Part shown: piece by piece, positions 42,143 to 54,172 of the stretch
How positions within the stretch are numbered: the first letter of the stretch is position 1
Layout of the letters: every line of letters begins with the position of its first letter
Assembly: GCA_015179125.1 (NCBI GenBank)
Contig: WHVA01000413.1
Coordinates: 1-64,000 of the forward strand
Direction: 5' to 3'
DNA length: 64,000 bases
From: Gautieria morchelliformis
Lineage: Eukaryota; Basidiomycota; Agaricomycetes; Gomphales; Gomphaceae
Translations under genes and position numbers: made by a program
Notes under the pieces: generated by a model
What the model saw: only the letters and a program-made list of their open reading frames with translations
The model's database searches: none
Told to the model about the DNA's origin: nothing

Positions 42143-44373
42143 TTATGGTGTCGCACGTGCTGGCCATCTGGACAGAGTAGTTCCATTGAGTGTACCATTA
42201 GCGGAGACCAAGAGGAAAGCAAACCTAGGATACAACGAACATTCTCTGAGGGAGCACAGTCGTCAGTCGTGGGAGGTATATAACAAACCAAATTGGAATA
42301 CATGCCTCACTGTATGTCTATTGGCGAGCCATGCAAGAAAGCGCTGCGGAGCAATCGTATCAGTAACAGTAGAAGGTAAAGGCGTGGAGTACATGCCTCT
42401 ACTCCCAAACCATAGCCGCCGTGTTCACATGTACCGTACTTGCGCTGGTCCGTGAACCAATAATAAGGGGTAGGGTCGATTCCCACTCTCTTGTAGCCCG
42501 CCAATAACTCATCCATGTCGGCAATTCTCATCGAGCCCCCTATTATATCTCCCAGTTAGCGACGACGACGCCAATCGTCTGAACACATACCAACGATCTC
42601 CCCTACATTGGGCATGAGCAAATCACAACTTTCGGTATATACAAGTCCTCCTTCCCCTGTACCAGGCATAGACTTCATATAGAAAGCCTTCAGCTCCTTC
42701 GGGAACCCGTACAAAAATACAGGCTGGCCAATGATATCTGTCATCTGCCGCTCCGCGGCTTCAGCAATGTCGTCTCCAAGGACATGATCGACCATGACGG
42801 CATTTCCTTCCTTGTCCTTGACAACATTACCTTCTGCATCTTCTGAAGGCCGCTTTATGCCTCGATCAACTAGCCAAGCAATTGCAGACGTATATGACAT
42901 GCGGAGGAACGGGCGCTGCGGGGCCTTGAAAGCAGGGTTGAGCTGTTTGATCAGAGCAAATGCGACTGGGGAATCTAGAAGACGTTGCACGCTCTCGCAA
43001 ATCTTTGACAATTTATCAGCGGAAAGATTGGCTAAGTGTGCGACCGACGTACTATTGCTTCTATGTGATCCATTAGTTCGTCGAAGGTTACGAAAGCGAG
43101 TTCACCTTCGAGGTGAGTATACTCGCTAAGGTGCCGTCGAGTGTGGCTGTGGGCAGAATAGTTCACCGTCAGTTCAAGAGGTTGGTTGCAACCCGTACTC
43201 ACCTATTCTCAGCCCTGAAACTCTCTTGAACACAGAAGACATCGCCCAAGGAGGGCAGACAGGTTTCGAGATAAAGTTGGGAGCTTTGTGTCAAATACGC
43301 CGGCTGTCCGTAGTAATCGAGCTTGAAAAGTGTTGCGCCTCCCTCCACCGATGTCTGGACAAGGCATGGTGGCGTTACCTCTAGCAAATCGTGAGCCATA
43401 AGGGAGTCGCGGAAGGCCTGGAGAAGCAGAGATCGGAGGCGCAGAACATTAGAAGCGGTTTCACCGCGAAGAACTAGATGTCGTAAATCCGCCTGTATGG
43501 AAGGATCGCTTTTCTAGGGTAACTGAGTAAAAGAAACCTTGCATAGATCGATTACAATATACCTCATTCACTCTGTTGGTAAACGCGTCTGGGCCACCAG
43601 GAGAAGGTCCCAATACACGCCAGTAATCTGCACTTAATTCGTGGCCTCCAGGAGCCGTCTTACCCTTTGGCACTTCCTGCAATAGACCTGTCACCTCGAC
43701 AGTTGCCTCAGTGCTCAGTGTTAACGCATCGTAAGTTTGTGTCTACAATCCACCGAAAATCAAGCACTTTATGTACGACGAATGTGTTTAAGTCTCACCA
43801 GGACTCCAGACAGTACGACCTGCAGATAACCAGTGCCGTCGCGAAGGTCAAGGAAGATAATATCTTTCTGGTCACGCAAGCGGTGCACCCATCCTGATAC
43901 ACGAACACGTTTCAATCGAAGGGGTTCTAAGTTCGTAATTTTGGCCTATATGAATGTTCATAATGTGTCCGTGACATGAAAGGCTTTCACGTCACCTTGA
44001 TAGGCGTGGCGAGAGCTGGATCCTCCTTGAGAACGACCTGCTTGCTATCTTCCAGTTTCCTGTGCAAACGCTCAGCCTCAGCACCTTTTTCTTGCTCCTC
44101 CTTTAACCGTTGCTCTTGTGCCTTCTTGGCTTTCTTGGAGAGCCCGTCTGCGTTCTTCTTGGCCTTTTTAAGACCGGACGGGGAAATCTCTACATAGTCA
44201 GCCTCTGGTTTTGAGCGAATGAGGACAATGGGCGGTTTTGATTGATCAGTGGCAAAGATGGCGTAGGCAGCCGTCTGGTAAGGTTTGTGGAGTGTGCCGT
44301 TTCCCGTGGTATCAGAGCCAGTCGACTCGTCCACGTACACCGTAGACGACTCGATGGACGATGAAGCCGACAT
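42143..44373 (-). CDS. DED81: Asparaginyl-tRNA synthetase, cytosolic
   Basis: Ten exons (44373-43996, 43945-43799, 43742-43563, 43492-43203, 43146-43053, 43002-42591, 42539-42397, 42343-42306, 42245-42225, 42167-42143) give 575 residues. There is a Lys-rich N-terminal extension, an OB-fold anticodon domain ([20 protein letters not shown]), and the class II core: [18 protein letters not shown] (motif 2), [29 protein letters not shown], and motif 3 [18 protein letters not shown]. It charges tRNA-Asn. Introns 7 and 8 both begin with GC (GAG|gcatgt) and must be removed for the conserved end [15 protein letters not shown]. The first of them splits motif 3 between Glu548 and Arg549. Confidence 0.94.
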
Positions 44374-44567
44374 CTTCTAGAATATATGTTAGCGTGTATA
44401 GTGTTCACGACACAGACGGTGGGAAGATATGGAGAAAGTCTAAACAGACAGAGTACTACAATGTGACTCGATTACTGGCGGTTTCCCAATTTGGACACTG
44501 CATTTTATAAGTAACCGGCCTAAGTAATAGGCGCAACGCGTGGCTTCAACCAGTACACTGTGGTACT
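44374..44567. promoter_or_regulatory. Divergent promoter
   Basis: A gap of 194 bases between the divergent synthetase and sulfate permease genes. No distinct element was identified. Confidence 0.4.
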
Positions 44568-47500
44568 ATGGCAAGCAATAGTAGTCTTGCTGCAACCCCG
44601 CCTTCGCGGAGGAGTACCGTGATCAAGCTCGACATTTCTCACTCTCGGGCTTCGTCTATCAGAGGGTTAGACACGCTCGTTTCGGACGTCGAGCATGGCG
44701 AAACAGGTGTGTCCACTTCTGGCATCCGGTTGCACTGCGTTCACCTTTCTCTAGATCGTGTAATCTCTTCGAACGAGCATCAGTATACCACATGGGAAAA
44801 GCTTAAGCTTCGCAGCGGGTATTATTTGCCTGGTACGAGCTGTTTCGCATGTTTGATCTGTACACGTGCTTATGGTCTCCACAGCTACGAGTTGGATACC
44901 GAACTACTCTTTGTCATTGCAAGCATCTATTCGCATGTTTCAAGATTATGTAGGCTGATTCCCTTCATCTATAGATTAGGCGGGGATGCCTTGGCGGGCA
45001 TAACTGTCGCGTGCCTTCTCGTGCCACAATGTGAGCCTAGGCCACATTCGATCGCCTCGTTTGTCTGAAACGTACCAGCTATATCCTACGCAACCTCTCT
45101 GGCGAAGCTCAGTCCTGTGTCCGGCCTTTTTTCATCTGTAATCCCAGGAATTGTCTACAGCCTTCTTGGGTCCTCACGGCAGCTTAATGTTGGTGCGCAT
45201 CGTCTTTAATTACACCACCTCATGTATGGGCTTGTGACGCTTAATTGCTCGCTCCCCTAGCCCCTGAAGCCGCACTGTCTCTGCTCGTCGGCCAAGCGGT
45301 ACAGGATATATTGATCCATCCAGTTGCTGATACAGATGGCTTCCTGTCATCCCTTGGGAAAAATCATCCGGAGAAACTGGCGGCGGCAGTAGCCACAATC
45401 ATTACTTTTCAAGTATGTGCTAATGTCACGGGGCGTCCTATCATTTATCGATCCCTGTATCGCACTGGTACAGGCTGGCTTGATGACATTTATTTTGGGA
45501 ATCTTCCGACTAGGCTTCATGGATGTTATTTTAAGTCGTGCATTGCTGAGAGGCTTTATCACAGCTGTAGTGCGTCTCGTTTCCTGTCAGTCACACCTCC
45601 CTCGTTCGGGGCTTACATTATCTCTCTCTCCATAGGCCGTCGTCATCGTTATGTACGTTCATTAAATCCAGTCCTACGGCATTGGTCTAATCGGCATGAT
45701 CCTTTTCAGCGAGCAGTGTATACCCATATTTGGACTATCGGATCTGGAGGCCTCTCCTCCATCTGGCGAACCCCCACATACGACCCTGGACAAAGCCGTA
45801 TTCTTGGTTCGATACATAATCATACAACCACAGGCACATTGGTTCACTGCCACCGTTGGGTTGGGGACATTAGCTTCCCTTCTGATCGTGCGAGGAATCA
45901 AACGTGTTGTTGGCAAGCGTTGGAGTTGGGTTAAGTGGTTCCCTGAAGTATTGATGGCGGTGATACTCTCTACTGGTAAGTGTCGCCTAATCTATGTAAG
46001 AGCTCTCATTATGCGCTGTCTTTCAGCATTGAGTGATTCCTTCGATTGGGAGAAAGATGGTGTCAAGGTCTTGGGTCGTGTGAAACCACTCACAGACTCC
46101 GACCTTTTCGCCTTTCCTCTCCACAGCTTAAACTACAATCTTTTCAAACGGACCGCATCTACCGCTATGTACGTCCAATGTCCACACTTATGGATCATTC
46201 GCTCATCACATTCATGGAACTGCTTCGGATCGTTTGACTGCCAACGTAGCCTGATATCCGTCATTGGCTTCCTGGATTCTATTGCAGCTGCGAAGCAGAA
46301 TTCAATGCGATTTGGACACTCCATTAGTCCAAACAGAGAGCTAGTCGCTCTTGGTGAGACAGCTTAAGAGTTTGGACACAACCACTCAACCATTGATGTA
46401 TGGTCATTTTCAGGTGCCGGAAACTTGGTCGCGTCATTCGTTCCCAGCACACTACCTGCCTATGGGTCTATAACTCGGTGGGTTTTAGTCATATAATGCT
46501 GCACGGCGCAGCAATTTCTCGGGAGGAGATTCTAGCTGTGGTCTGACGACTTCAGTACATAGTTCTCGGCTCAATGGCGATTGCGGCGGTCGAACCCAAA
46601 TGGCATCCATCATTTGCTCGGCCCTCGTGCTCGTCTCGACTTTCTTTTTTCTTCCTATGTTGTATTACCTGCCGAAAGCTGTGTTATCTGCAATGTATGT
46701 GGGGCATTTTCTTTCCCAGTGGAATGATGTTGAAGCATCCATCAAACAGTGTATGCCTCATAGTTTGGGGTCTACTCACTGAAGCCCCCCACGACATTAT
46801 GTACTATATACGGTGGGTTTATGATTCACTCGACTATCTAACTGGAGGAAATGTTGATAATGATACTACGCAGCATGGGGGCTTGGATAGAATTATCTCT
46901 CATGGCTCTTACGCTAATACTCACCCTTATCTGGAGTGTGGAGGTTGGCGTACTAGCCAGCATTGCACTATCCCTAATTCTCGTCGTAAAGAAGAGCTCA
47001 CAGACTCGAATGTCTATCCTCGTACGTCTAGTTTACTCCCTTTTTCGCGATTCCTCAAATAATATGTGGACTTCGAGGGTCGTATGCCAAACACCGATCA
47101 ATGGAAACCTGTCAATGAGAACCCCGAGGCGATTGAGCCTTTACCTGGGGTCTTGATTGTACGTGTTAGGGAGAGCCTCGACTTCGGTGAGTTGCCATCT
47201 GCAGGTTTCACTCCTCAAATTGACTAATCTCGGCCTAAGCCAATAGCGCTCAAATGAAGGGTAAATAATGAGAGTAGAAGTGTATGCAAGTGCTGACGCT
47301 TGATGCCAGAGCGATTGAGACGACTTGAGCTTTATGGGGTTGAGCATAGGCACCCTTCAGAAGCCCCCACTCGGGCGCACGCTCAGCTATTGGTGTTCCA
47401 CTTAGCGGACATGGAGACCTGTGATACAGCGTGAGTCGCTGCACTTGCACGTATGCGGGACAGGCTAATAAGGAGAATGGGCAGTGCAACACAGATATTT

Positions 47501-47735
47501 TACGAGCTTCTGGAGGCATACAAGGTATGCTTGCTGGCTCGCGTCTTACACGATTTGCTAACTTGATCACCACCAGGCTCGTGGTGTAGGTCTGTTTATA
47601 ACACACCTTAGGGCGAAACCGCGGGCGATGTTTGAGAAGGCAGGCGTGATCGCCTTGATCGGTGAGGATGCGATCTTCGATAACGTTACATCTGCCATGC
47701 AGCACATTGAGATTGTCGAGATGGAAAATGAGTGA
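44568..47735 (+). CDS. SulP-family sulfate permease with STAS domain
   Basis: About sixteen exons, all joinable in frame, give roughly 740 residues. Membrane core motifs are in order: GGDALAGITVACLLVPQSIS, YATSLAKLSPVSGLFSSVIP, SRALLRGFITAVAVVIVMIE, ILISVIGFLDSIAAAKQNS, FGHSISPNRELVALGAGNL, PAYGSITRSRLNGDCGGRTQ and LPKAVLSAMIVCLIVWGLL. A C-terminal STAS domain follows (VLIVRVRESLDFANSAQMKE, LLVFHLADMETCDTA, GLFITHLRAKPRAMFEKAG). It moves sulfate or a related anion across the plasma or organelle membrane. Some introns are 100 bases, others near 50. No defects were found; the first exons are the least certain. Confidence 0.88.
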
Positions 47736-47899
47736 GAGGGTGTCATTGGGAAGCATGGTGGCGTATCTTGATCGGACGTCAAATTTCTTGGTTTCTGTCA
47801 TTGCTCCTAATTAAAAATAGACTTGTTAGACTGTCGGATCTGCTGTTTGCCGGTGGCTTGCTGTAACTTTAGTATATACGCACTTACACTGAAACCACG

Positions 47900-49042
47900 A
47901 TGCGGAAGGTGCTGATGCTTCATGGGTTTGTCAACACCAAATACAGCTGTGTGCATGCTAATGATACATATCTATTACTTAGGTTCTCGCAGAACGCATC
48001 CATATTTCGCAAAAGAGTGGGTCACGCCCTGGATGGTTGTACGAAGGCATGATCGTAACTACTAAGCTAGATGAGCGTGATCCGCAAAGCTTGCGAAGGC
48101 CATGTAGAGTTCGGTGCGTTACTCTACCGCATGCATTACTAGCATTCTGAATCCATCACTTGCAGTGTTTGTTGACGCTCCACATGATCTCGTTCCCGTG
48201 GATCTTCCTGGTCACGCCCTTGAGTGGCTTCAAGCAGCAGAAGCAAACGCTACAACCAAGGACGACTCCCTAACCCCAAGGGCTTGGTGGAGGGCCAATG
48301 ACGAGAAAACAGTTTGTAATGGTCTCCAGGAAAGCTTATTACTGCTCAGAGAAATATTACGAGAAACAACTTTCCAGGTACGGGCAACGTTTATACCCTC
48401 ACCACTAGATTATCAATACGTATGCATAGGGTGTTCTGGGGTTCAGCCAAGGTGCAGCGATGGCAGCTGTTTTGGCGGCTGTCGTAAGTCGTAACTTTAC
48501 TTGTACAGTTATAAAATATCACCTTACTCGTCATTGCTGTCAGTTAGAGAAACCCGAGTTGTATGAGCCATTCATGATCGGTGGCAAAGCTGTTCACCCA
48601 AAGCTGTGTGTCCCTTATAGTTATACCACGTTGTTCCACGCCACGCTGACACCGGAAGCAGAGATTTCTTCATCCCAATATCTGGATTCATGCCTTCGGA
48701 TCCTCTGCTGGAACACATCTTATCCAGGACATCCACTAAACTCACCACCCCTTCCCTTCACGTTGTTGGTGACACTGACGTGATCGTTGCCCCCGAGCGC
48801 TCTCAGTTACTGATCAGTGTCTGCGATCAGGAAGTGGCAAGGGTGGAAAGACACGAAGGGGGTTCGTATGAAGAACCTAAACATTTTATAGATACTTGCC
48901 CACTGATCTGTAATTTCTTCCAGGACACTTTGTACCTTCCAAGGCCAACTGGCGAAGGTTTTTACAAGAATATCTCGTCAGGGGGCCTGATGCGCAAATT
49001 GGGTCACCTTCAGGTTTTGCACCCGTGACACCTGCTTTTTAG
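47900..49042 (+). CDS. FSH-family serine hydrolase
   Basis: About eight exons give 249 residues. They start with MRKVLMLHG, spliced to FSQNASIFRKR and then MSVIRKACEGHVEFVFVDAP. The nucleophile elbow GVLGFSQGAAMAAVLA has Ser111; LHVVGDTDVIVAPERS has Asp183; and GGHFVPSKANWRRFL has His212, completing the triad. This is the FSH1/AB hydrolase fold, relatives of yeast FSH1-3 and human OVCA2. The substrate is unknown, likely esters in the cytosol. The second intron (gtgggt...ctag, about 57 bases) is needed to keep frame. Confidence 0.85.
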
Positions 49043-49925
49043 ATTCAACGAGATACTGTACAGTTAGATATTAGATCTTGATATTTGATAGGTCATGTAG
49101 TTGTAATACGGTATTTATCGTCAGTCAACGTTGATTTTTGTCGTGAGGGTATACGGGTATTTGCAGGATGTTCAGCCAGCACTGGAGGCATAGAAAGGTT
49201 TCACCATCGCTGAGGAAAACCACAGAAAACCGGTTGAAATGTATTGGCGAGGCTCTGTGTCTTACCATCCGTATGATTTCACATCCAAGACCGGAACTTA
49301 GAAACTGAGCTTTCATGGGGCATCCCACTGAGCCAGGCCCCTTTCCCACCCCAATTTCAGTTTATCCACTCCAATTCAGTCTGCTACTTACTCAACATGC
49401 CATTGCATACGCATGCTTGGTCTGGAGGTACTAGAGACACTCAAATTGTCGCCACAGTCGAAGTGCAGATGTGGATAGTAGTGGAACGAGGGACTTCGAG
49501 GGTTTGCTGAGACGGGTCAGCCGTGAAATGGTGGTGGTGGGGGGGTTGGTTCGGAGGAGGCGGGTTGGTTTGTTGGCTGGTCGGCTGGTCAGAAAAATAA
49601 ATAGTAAGATTGCTTATCGTATACAGTACAGTGATGTATATGCTATTGTTTGCCATGGTCGCATCACTGGAGCCACATGCATAGGGAGGGTTATTGTTCT
49701 AACATCGCCGAAGGGTCAGGAGAGCAAGGACAAATCTCATAAAGGCTCTTTTCTGAGGGATACAGACGTAAGCTTGAGTCCGAGCGACGGAGGGATGCAA
49801 ATTATATGAAATGTCGAGTCCTCACCAGCAAGACCGAAAAAAAAACCCGTATTTTGAAAAGTCACTGTTATTAGTTTGCATGAGATACCAGCTCGAGGCA
49901 CGATGTGAATCACGGTGACACACAT
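49043..49925. other. Intergenic, convergent 3' ends
   Basis: About 880 bases between convergent genes. It includes a G-rich stretch (ggtggtggtggggggg, near 49530) and an A run at 49840. There is no supported gene. Confidence 0.4.
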
Positions 49926-50837
49926 CTACGTAGGTCGGATTTCACCTGGAAATACGCTTGTGTCCTTGTTTTCTTCATACCACCCCAAATCGTGGGCCAG
50001 CACGACAACCACCTCAGGATTCTCACGCAGACGCCTGATTCTAGAAATGTGCTCCCTGGCCAACTCAACGTTGGTATGCATACATGTAAGACCACCAGTC
50101 GCAGGGTGCGGGAAAAATCCAATTTCCTTCTCTCCGGTTAGTAACCGAGCGTCGTGTGCGCTGTCCCCTGCGAGGTAAAGCCATGACTTCTCTGCAGATG
50201 TGCGCACGAGGAGGTTGAGATGTCCTTCGAGATGACCTGGTGCATCGATCAGGTAGACACTTCCATCCCCAAAGAAATCGTGTGCCCGAGTGAATGGGCC
50301 TAGGGGTAACCAGTCATCAGGAGATATGAAGGTGGTGCGATTTTTCGGTAATAGATCCTTTGCAAATCGGGCCTCGAGGGCCGGCTCAGAGTCTTTGTGA
50401 GAGTATCCTTTTGCAAGAAGAGCTTCGGCACCACTGCCCACTATAAAGTGGGAGGTGGGAAAGAGGTCCGGGTTACCGATATGATCCCAGTGTACGTGGG
50501 AAAGAATAATCAAGTCAATGTTTTCTGCCTCCAAGCCCCCACGACGTAGCGAATCGACAACGTCAACTGGGACCTTGACTTTGAACAGTGCTCTGATAGC
50601 CTCTTGAATACTCGGAGGATAATTTTCCCAGTCTTTCCGGGCCCCCAGATCGAAAATGATCTTCTTGTCGTTTTGTGAGTGACGGAGGAGGAATGCCATA
50701 GCTGGGACCACGCTTGACTTTGTTGGGGAGCCACCTTGGACTACCAGATTCTCGAAGAGATTGACATGTCCTCCTTCGAGGACCGAAGCATGAACGTATG
50801 ACTGCGATGGTTTTGGGGATGGTAAATCAGAGGCCAT
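49926..50837 (-). CDS. Metallo-beta-lactamase, lactonase-like
   Basis: A single exon of 303 residues. The zinc site is complete: LSHVHWDHIGNPDLF (HxHxDH), LIDAPGHLEGHLNLL, LAGDSAHDARLL, and a final VLAHDLGW histidine. Spacing matches N-acyl homoserine lactonase-type enzymes common in fungi. The start was placed at MASDLPSPKP. It lacks a signal peptide. It may open lactones or cleave thioesters; whether it acts in quorum quenching cannot be told. It is divergent from the COX14-like gene. Confidence 0.85.
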   Translation of the reverse strand: MASDLPSPKPSQSYVHASVLEGGHVNLFENLVVQGGSPTKSSVVPAMAFLLRHSQNDKKIIFDLGARKDWENYPPSIQEAIRALFKVKVPVDVVDSLRRGGLEAENIDLIILSHVHWDHIGNPDLFPTSHFIVGSGAEALLAKGYSHKDSEPALEARFAKDLLPKNRTTFISPDDWLPLGPFTRAHDFFGDGSVYLIDAPGHLEGHLNLLVRTSAEKSWLYLAGDSAHDARLLTGEKEIGFFPHPATGGLTCMHTNVELAREHISRIRRLRENPEVVVVLAHDLGWYEENKDTSVFPGEIRPT

Positions 50838-51213
50838 CGACAAATAAGTCAAGAGTGTCTACTGTACCACTCAGATCGGATATGCTATTTAGCAGTCAGA
50901 GCAAGCGCCTTTCTCTTTACACATGCTGCGAACTGACCTGGTCACGTCATCTTCGGGAGGTATATGGGTGCTGCCGCTTTGAGGCTGTTTCGACGGAGTT
51001 GTCGGATACTTGACAGCTGCTTGGTGATGGAATGCCTAAGCTGCAGCTGCGCTCACCGCGAAGAAGAATCTGCGTATCCATAGCCTAGTAATTTCCGGAA
51101 GCGGCGCAATGAGATTCGTGGCGTTCTCGTCTCTACATGGGGCGTGACAGTGAGGGTGACAATTCGTTGCAACCAACGGGGGTGCATCCTGGTGACCACG
51201 TATATATCTCAAA
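50838..51213. promoter_or_regulatory. Divergent promoter region
   Basis: About 375 bases. A TATA element (tatatatctc, 51201-51210) lies just before the COX14-like start; it may instead sit in the leader. Confidence 0.4.
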
Positions 51214-51612
51214 ATGCGTATAGCAATTACCGACCTTCTACATCGTGGCACCGTTCTGGTGCGTGAACTGTCCAGTAGCGCGGTGTCCCTGACCCCGACA
51301 CCATCGGCAGACCCTCGTTGGATTAACTGGATATGGCGTGTTCTTAAGTTTCTCTGTACACCATGAAACCTTGGAAAAGGGCAAAGGTGAGCCGCAGTAT
51401 TACCTTCGCGACAGGAGACAATAACGGTTCTTTTGCAAGCGGTATGAGGTTACGTTCTGTTGTGACATCCTAGTTGTGAGGACTTGACACAGATAATGGC
51501 TCAACGCGAAGCGGCAATGCAGAAGGATAAGGAAGAGGCCATGAAAGAGGAAGCCCTTGCTAGGGCCGCTCAGGATATCGTCGGATCAAGGTCGTCCGCA
51601 GATAAACCATAA
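51214..51612 (+). CDS. COX14: COX14-like mitochondrial assembly protein
   Basis: Exons 51214-51258 and 51311-51386 are clear and give MRIAITDLLHRGTVL joined to TLVGLTGYGVFLSFSV, then a basic helix start. Yeast Cox14 has a very similar TD-LHR-TVLTLVG core (family knowledge). A third exon (51493-51612) gives a charged helix AQREAAMQKDKEEAMKEEAL. The phase of exon 2 (one extra base) does not match exon 3 with any ordinary splice pair, so the last junction is unresolved: a micro-exon, a frameshift or an error. Role: early assembly of cytochrome c oxidase, inner membrane. Confidence 0.55.
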
Positions 51613-51782
51613 CAACTCTTCGGATTCACTGCAGTCAATGGTGCCGTACCTTGATGGACGGCTCAGACCTTTCTGGCAGTCTCTGACTCTACCACTGCAT
51701 TGCACGACACTGAGGCGCTCTTAAACAGTTGAAATAGTATGCTTCACTCTTAACCCGAATAATCGTACAGAAAGAGGTTGAT

Positions 51783-53332
51783 TCAATACGAGAGTGACCG
51801 TCCTCTAATATATGCAGAACTAGGCGACGACCCTGTAAATTCTCGAGGTGGAGATGGTCGCGGACTCGGTAACTCCCTCGCACTTGGTATACTCCGCATC
51901 TTTTCCGTCGCAGATTCACCACGTTCCCGGTCAAATGGTGAAAACTCTTTTGGGGGTTCCACAGGTGAAAGTGATTTTGGTGGAGAAGGAAGGCGGCTTT
52001 GTGGTGGTCCTTCCTGGCCAAGGTGATCTGGTTCTTGACGTCGTCTGGCAATCGCAGCATCCCAGTATCCACGTAAAATGGGGTGGGACTGTAACTGCTT
52101 GTCTATGATTAGGTTTTCCATCTCTGTCGTTAATGCTGCAATAGTACTGTCAGATGGGACAAAGGGGGGCTCTGAGTTGGCAGATCCATCATGGGAAGAC
52201 GAAGCTGCATTAAGCGAGGAAGGGAGAGCGGCTGCACCATGCATTGATCTAAGCTCCGCAGACAGCATTCGCGAAACTGCAATGCGTAAGGTCAGGAATA
52301 TGCCGACGTACTGTGAAACGTCTCACCTTCACGGTCTGCCACGGTGGCTAGAAAAGCCAACTTATCGACGATGGGCTTGACCGCACTCATCTCGAGTTCC
52401 GAGGTGTGCAGAGAATCTCTTGACGCAGGGAGAAGTACCGGCATGACTCTTGATATAGCAATCGAAAGACTCATATATAACTGATGCAAGAATAGGGTGT
52501 GTTGATAGGGAACTCGTTTGCGAAACAACGTGGAAAGGGGGAAAAAAGAGTAGTTGCCCAGCGCATCACCTGTTGGAGAATTGACAATAAGGGAGAACTC
52601 GAGAAAGAAGAGCGTGCATAGTAAGACGTTGCGCCACTTCAGCAGTTGCACATCAGGTAACCAACCACGGTAAAAAAGAATGGAAACATACATATGCACC
52701 AGAATTAGCGGCCCCAAGAGCAGACCAAACAAGAAGGAATCCCACTGTTCCAATGTAGAAACCGCTGGAAGCAATGATGCCATGTCTCAAGTATTCCCGA
52801 GAAGTAGTACAATCTGTCCAACTCATGGCATCCGGGCCAAACCTGATGCATGGATCTAACGACATAAATGCTGATTTGTAAGCTTCACGCACCTATCATA
52901 GGCGAAACGTTTCACAGGGTGGTTGAGTGCCTCATACGCATCCCTGACAGCGATAAAGAGAGGCGCGCCCTGCGGTCCTACTCGGTCGGGGTGGTTCTTT
53001 CGTGCAAATGTCCTAAACGCCAGCTTCATAACCTGGTCATCTGCATCGGGACCAACACCAAGAATCTCATAGAAGTTTGATGGCATTGCCAAGCAAGAGT
53101 GAACCGTGGTCGTGACCAGATATGATAACATGACGAAGGCGTAGCAATACCGCCACTGGTACAGAGCCTGAGGAGATCCCCTGAGGGGAGGCGCGTAGTT
53201 TGGTTTGAAATAGGAAACGATACGGTTATAAAGAACGACCGTGATCCCTGTTGCCCAATTAGGGAGGAAAAACCATCCAGCGTATATGAGGATGGTCCTC
53301 GACATAGGTGACAGGGAGAGAATCTGGAGCAT
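51783..53332 (-). CDS. Membrane J-domain (DnaJ) protein
   Basis: Four exons (53332-52893, 52842-52692, 52636-52327, 52276-51783) give 464 residues. An N-terminal membrane segment is followed by a J domain: NFYEILGVGPDADDQVMKLA, FARKNHPDRVG with the HPD triad, and FIAVRDAYEALNHPVKRFAYDR. Several more membrane helices follow (IIASSGFYIGTVGFLLVWSA, NVLLCTLFFLEFSLIV), then a disordered Ser/Pro-rich cytosolic tail. It is probably an ER or vacuolar Hsp70 co-chaperone. The family is common in agaricomycetes and uncharacterised. Confidence 0.87.
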
Positions 53333-54172
53333 GGCGAGTCACGGCACTGGGACACCTATCCCTGGAAGAATGAAGGCAATTAGTACGTCTGTTTCGTCCG
53401 GACAGGATGACTGGATAAAATTCAGGGAGAAAGTTGATATCATGTCCCTGCGCCATGTCATGCCAGCGGTCGAGACCTCCGTCGTGCTACAAAGTAATGT
53501 AGGCTCGTAACCACACGTCCGAGCGTCGATCTCTTGCTCGGACGCTTGAAACGAGCCACTTCCTTATGCCGTCGGAATATGAACCACATCTAGTGACCGC
53601 TCACTATAGTGTAAACTTGGCTAGGAGAGCTTGGCTAGAATGGAACGGCTTTGCGGCAACCCAGAAGACCGCAAGTGCAGTCAACGGGTTCGCCAATGAG
53701 GAGGCTGTAGACTCTGTCCTTTACCGGCGCACCTTGGACGTTACGGAGAGCCAGTCGTTTGAAAGTCAAATAGTTATAAATCCTGCCTTACAATGTTCCA
53801 CGTTTATTTCCGGTGGAAACACTGAGGAAAGGATTGTTGATGGACGACGGGAGGTCAAGACAATGGCAATGACAAGAGGCACAGGGTCGACCCTTTTACT
53901 AGAGCATCATAATGGACCAGAATGAATATGGCACTTACCTGCAGCTACTTGGTTGTTCGCCACACGGCTTCACGAACAAAACGTGACGTTGTGACGCGGT
54001 AACCCACACCATGATCACGTGGCCGCTAGCAAAAAGCGTTAAATTATAGACGACATGCAGCTGGGTGGTTCCTATTACAACAAGAATTGAAATGTACAGT
54101 ATCGTATCATTATATCATTTCGACCGCGTCTGCATCTAAAGCTGAATGGGCTGACGAGTCCCACTGTGGGTT
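53333..54172. other. Intergenic, with an unsupported frame
   Basis: The 119-codon frame 53566-53925 (plus) begins MPSEYEPHLVTAHYSVNLA and has ordinary composition but no motif; upstream, 53241-53510 is also open. Both could be exons of an unknown gene. Evidence is too thin to call it. Confidence 0.3.

Noticed and set aside
41953..42303. 116-codon minus-strand frame at the end of the synthetase gene
   Set aside because: It overlaps introns and the last exons of the synthetase in a different frame, with no motif; splicing restores the conserved C-terminus instead.
47900..48120. FSH hydrolase gene as a frameshifted pseudogene
   Set aside because: A gtgggt...ctag intron between KR and MSVIRKAC restores the frame and the expected alignment.
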